Made by a program: the position numbers and the translations under genes. Positions 6,133 to 8,458 of a stretch of DNA of 8,458 bases are shown piece after piece. How positions within the stretch are numbered: position 1 is the first letter of the stretch; every line of letters begins with the position of its first letter. The notes below the pieces were generated by a model that ran no database searches, was not told the origin of the DNA, and worked only from the letters and a program-made list of their open reading frames with translations. Origin of the DNA: Clostridiaceae bacterium (lineage in GTDB: Bacteria > Bacillota > Clostridia > Monoglobales > Firm-18); contig JAAZFB010000123.1 of the NCBI GenBank assembly GCA_012511915.1, forward strand, positions 1 through 8,458, written 5' to 3'.

Positions 6133-7278
6133 ATAATATGATGCAGGGTTTACATTTGAACCGTTTGATATAACTTCATAATGCAAGTGTGGACCGGTGG
6201 AAACACCGGTGGAACCGACTTTCATTATTTCCTGTCCTCTTTTAACCTTTGTTCCCTGTGAAACGCACAGTTTGCTCGAATGGGCGTATAAAGTAGCTAT
6301 CCCGCCACCGTGGTCTATAATAATATAGTTGCCGTATGAAGAGTTATATGTTGCACGGATAACTGTTCCGTCATTTGCAGCAACAACCGATGCCCCGTTA
6401 GGCGCGGCAATATCCAAACCGTTATGCATTCTGTTGATTTTTAACACAGGGTGATAGCGAGAGCCAAAGGGTGAGGTTATGGTATAATAGCCGGGGGCCG
6501 GCCATTCAAGTTGTCCGCCGGCGTATTTTGTATTTTTGTTCATTTTAGCAGCGGCTTCTGCTTTAAGCCTTGCCTCGATAGCGTCAAGCTCGTTAAGGAA
6601 TTTTTCGAGCTGGGCAATTTCCATATTGTTTTCGTTAACTAATTGGTCGCGATTTTTTTGCTCAGCCCCGAGGTAGTCCTTTTCTTTCTGTAAAACTGAC
6701 ATTTTATCTGCTTTTTGAGCCTTTATCTGTTCAGTTTCTTCCGTTTTGATTTCTATTTGATTAATAGCCTCAATAAGTTTTTTGAACCTTTTATTATCAT
6801 ATTCGGTGATTTGTTTTATTATTTCAAATCTATTTAAAAAGTCGGTCAGGCTGCCTGAAGAGAGCAAAACATCGAGATAACTATCCGCCCCTTGTTCGTA
6901 CATTACACGTATGCGTTTTTTTAGGGCACAGTATTGTTTTTCTGCGTCCGTTTGGGCTTGTTCCAGCTCGCCCTCCAATACCGCTAACCTTTCATCATAT
7001 TGGTTGATTTCTTTCTGCAAGGCAAATACACCTTGTTCAAGCGTTTTGATTTTTTCGTCCGCTTTTTTCTTTTCTCTTAGGATATCTTTATTTGTTTTTT
7101 TGATTTTGTTAATTTCACTTTGGGTTTGTTGTTTTTTTTGCCCGATATCGTTTAGTTGCTCTGCCCTTACAAGCATGTTTGCAATTAAGGGGAAAATAAA
7201 AGCAAAAGCAAAAACGATAATTATGATTATAGCGGTAATTTTTTTCGCTTTCCCGTTCATATTAATCAATGCAATCAA
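6130..7278 (-). CDS. Coiled-coil M23 metallopeptidase (FtsEX-controlled murein hydrolase or activator)
   Basis: Secreted or membrane-anchored peptidoglycan endopeptidase of the LytM/M23 family. Of 382 residues, about 12-37 form a hydrophobic signal anchor, 40-245 a long coiled coil rich in K, E and Q, and 260-378 the M23 domain. The zinc site is complete: H285 and D289 in HNGLDIAAP and H366 in HLHYEV, with H333 in YAHSSK and H364 as catalytic histidines. Since all ligands are present, it should be an active enzyme, unlike EnvC, whose LytM domain is inactive. The segment VMYEQGADSYLDVLLSSGS inside the coiled coil resembles the FtsX-regulated PcsB/CwlO/EnvC class. The gene begins eight bases after ftsX, supporting that partnership. 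The start is TTG, at 7278 after AAGGA or at 7269 after AAGG; the first ATG (7260) is too distant from the ribosome site. The C-terminus NPASYY is typical, so its TAA is a genuine stop. Confidence 0.94.
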   Translation of the reverse strand: MIALINMNGKAKKITAIIIIIVFAFAFIFPLIANMLVRAEQLNDIGQKKQQTQSEINKIKKTNKDILREKKKADEKIKTLEQGVFALQKEINQYDERLAVLEGELEQAQTDAEKQYCALKKRIRVMYEQGADSYLDVLLSSGSLTDFLNRFEIIKQITEYDNKRFKKLIEAINQIEIKTEETEQIKAQKADKMSVLQKEKDYLGAEQKNRDQLVNENNMEIAQLEKFLNELDAIEARLKAEAAAKMNKNTKYAGGQLEWPAPGYYTITSPFGSRYHPVLKINRMHNGLDIAAPNGASVVAANDGTVIRATYNSSYGNYIIIDHGGGIATLYAHSSKLCVSQGTKVKRGQEIMKVGSTGVSTGPHLHYEVISNGSNVNPASYY

Positions 7279-7286
7279 CCCTTCCT

Positions 7287-8177
7287 TTATACATAGAGGT
7301 GCTTACGCAGCGATAAGGTACTGCCGAGTGCACCCAAAACAACTCCCCCGCTTGCAATATATGTAATAAGCACTTTGATGACTTGCGGAGTTTTAAATAG
7401 TCTTATCGTTGTTTCGGTTAAAGCCCCTGTTGTGGATAAAAAGTAATTATACGCACCCGATACAATCAAAACAGATATAATTGCGCCTGTGATGCCGATA
7501 ATGACGCCCTCTACCATGAATGGGAGCCTTATAAACCAATCGGTGGCACCGACAAACTTCATGATGTTAACTTCTCTTCTGCGGGCAAACACCGTAATTC
7601 TGATAGCGTTGGAAATAATAAAAACTGATATGACAGCAAAAAATAGCATAAAATAAAAGCTTGCATTTTAAATCTTCGCTGTAATATCAACAAGCTTGTC
7701 TATTGTATCCTTATTGTTTTTTACATATGCAACCCCATCAATCGCAGTAATTTCTGCTACTGTTTGCTCAGAAAGCTGCAAGTCTACAAGGGTTACTTTA
7801 TAGGAATTGCGCAAAGGGTTATCTTCTTCCAATCCCTCCAACGCTTCAAGATTATCCTTCATATCGTCCATCCATTGCTTTAGAGCCTGTTGTTTAGAGA
7901 CATAACTTATTGTGTTGATATTACTTATATTATCAAGCTTGCCTTCGATGCTTTTGGTTTTAGTATCATCGGCATTTTCATCGACGAATATTTGCATTTC
8001 ATAATTTGTTTCGACTTGTTTAGCGGCATAATTTAGGTTCATAGAAAACAGTATATAAATACCGCAAAGGGTAAGACAAAGTGAAACGGTTATTACAGAG
8101 GCAGCGGACAAAAGGCCATTTTTAATAAAACTTTTTACCCCTTCACTAATGAAAAATTTAAAGGATTTATAGCTCAT
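7287..8177 (-). pseudogene. ftsX: Cell division ABC transporter membrane protein FtsX, interrupted by an in-frame TAA
   Basis: FtsX is the membrane partner of FtsE and transmits ATP-driven shape changes to wall hydrolases outside the cell. Reading one frame from ATG 8177 to TAA 7287 gives 296 codons, a normal FtsX length, with no insertion or frameshift, but codon 170 (7668-7670) is TAA. Before it lie TM1 (about 21-48) and the extracellular loop domain ending DKLVDITAKI; after it come NASFYF, then TM2 (about 176-198, FAVISVFIISN), the conserved cytoplasmic loop RRREVNIMKFVGATDWF, and TM3-TM4. The spacing between the DIT and ISN segments is as expected if the TAA stands for one residue. Termination would leave TM1 and the external domain only. 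No ribosome site precedes the later ATG (7649). Its own start overlaps the ftsE stop (ATGA) after a G-rich site. Nonsense mutation, sequencing error or readthrough are all possible. Confidence 0.85.
7668..7670 (-). other. In-frame TAA at codon 170 of ftsX
   Basis: The frame reads ACA GCG AAG ATT TAA AAT GCA AGC TTT, with homologous FtsX sequence in the same frame on both sides. TAA is one base change from CAA (Gln), AAA (Lys), GAA (Glu) or TTA (Leu). Other genes here end in genuine TAA codons, so TAA is not reassigned. Confidence 0.85.
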
Positions 8178-8458
8178 ATATTATAGCCCCCCACGCCATC
8201 GCGGATAATATTTCCTTCATCTATTTCGATTACTCTTTTTTTCATTTTATTGACTATATCACTGGCATGCGTTACCGTAAGCACGGTGGTGCCTTTTTTA
8301 TTAATATCGTCTAAAAGTTGAATAATTTCAAATGCGGTTGCAGGGTCTAAATTCCCGGTAGGCTCATCTGCAATCAGAACAGGAGGATTGTTGAGCATCG
8401 CGCGGACAAGCGCAGCCCTTTGCTGTTCGCCGCCGGATAATTGAATCGGCTTTACTAT
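8174..8458 (-). CDS. ftsE: Cell division ABC transporter ATPase FtsE, C-terminal part (cut by window edge)
   Basis: FtsE is the cytoplasmic ATPase that pairs with FtsX at the division site. Only the last 94 codons are present; the frame stays open to position 8458, so the Walker A part lies outside. Visible motifs are the ABC signature LSGGEQQR, Walker B with catalytic glutamate VLIADEPTGNLDP, and the H-loop VTHASDIV. The ending RDGVGGYNI resembles the usual FtsE C-terminus. The methionine at 8398 is internal (RAMLNNPPVLIADEP) and not a start. The TGA stop overlaps the ftsX ATG by four bases, indicating translational coupling. A related ABC ATPase such as a LolD-like protein would share these motifs, but the following ftsX and M23 genes make FtsE by far the best call. 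The ATPase motifs visible here are intact despite the damaged ftsX. Confidence 0.94.
   Translation of the reverse strand: MVKPIQLSGGEQQRAALVRAMLNNPPVLIADEPTGNLDPATAFEIIQLLDDINKKGTTVLTVTHASDIVNKMKKRVIEIDEGNIIRDGVGGYNI

Noticed and set aside
7287..7649. A separate small membrane protein gene starting at the ATG at 7649
   Set aside because: It is the C-terminal half of FtsX in the same frame as the upstream half, without a ribosome binding site of its own.
7668..7670. Genetic code change with TAA read as an amino acid
   Set aside because: The M23 gene, the end of ftsX and other genes here stop at TAA at the expected family C-termini, so TAA is a normal stop.
8174..8398. A complete 74-residue protein starting at 8398
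   Set aside because: The frame is open upstream with the ABC signature LSGGEQQR, so this methionine is internal to FtsE.

Overview
The window looks like an ordinary chromosomal segment of a low-GC Gram-positive bacterium, most likely a member of the Clostridia. The evidence is AT-rich DNA with strong Shine-Dalgarno (SD) sequences, a near-perfect sigma-A promoter, a greA-lysS pair, an FtsE-FtsX-M23 hydrolase-S41 protease cell-wall cluster, and TTG starts. Assignment below class level is not supported. Every gene I accept is on the minus strand, so the biological order runs from position 8458 down to 1. I see no phage, IS transposase, CRISPR array or defence system.

Region 8458-4865 is a cell-envelope operon. 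It holds the 3' part of ftsE (ABC ATPase), ftsX (membrane partner), a coiled-coil M23 endopeptidase of the EnvC/PcsB/CwlO-regulated type, and an S41 carboxyl-terminal processing protease with a PDZ domain. In the usual scheme FtsEX uses ATP to switch the coiled-coil hydrolase on at the division site. Here ftsX has an in-frame TAA at 7668-7670, exactly replacing one codon just before the second membrane segment, so the system may be broken, read through, or mis-sequenced at this base. A 22-bp perfect palindrome separates the M23 gene from the protease gene.

Region 4754-3918 encodes an unrecognised cysteine-rich protein with a Rossmann-like alternation of strands and helices. Region 3889-1130 is an expression operon driven by a consensus promoter (TTGACA, 17-base spacer, TATAAT): greA (transcript cleavage factor), lysS (class II lysyl-tRNA synthetase) and a membrane-anchored protein of unknown function whose start overlaps the lysS stop.

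Region 1129-1 holds a second copy of the short palindromic repeat, a tRNA-Ile(GAT) with encoded CCA, a small integral membrane protein of the COG2426 family, a structured non-coding leader, and the first 103 codons of metK (S-adenosylmethionine synthetase). The metK leader has no recognisable S-box but contains two mutually exclusive stems and a hairpin next to the ribosome binding site.

The points most worth a second look are the ftsX nonsense codon, the metK leader, the two-copy palindromic repeat lying against stop codons, and the unrecognised gene between the protease gene and greA.
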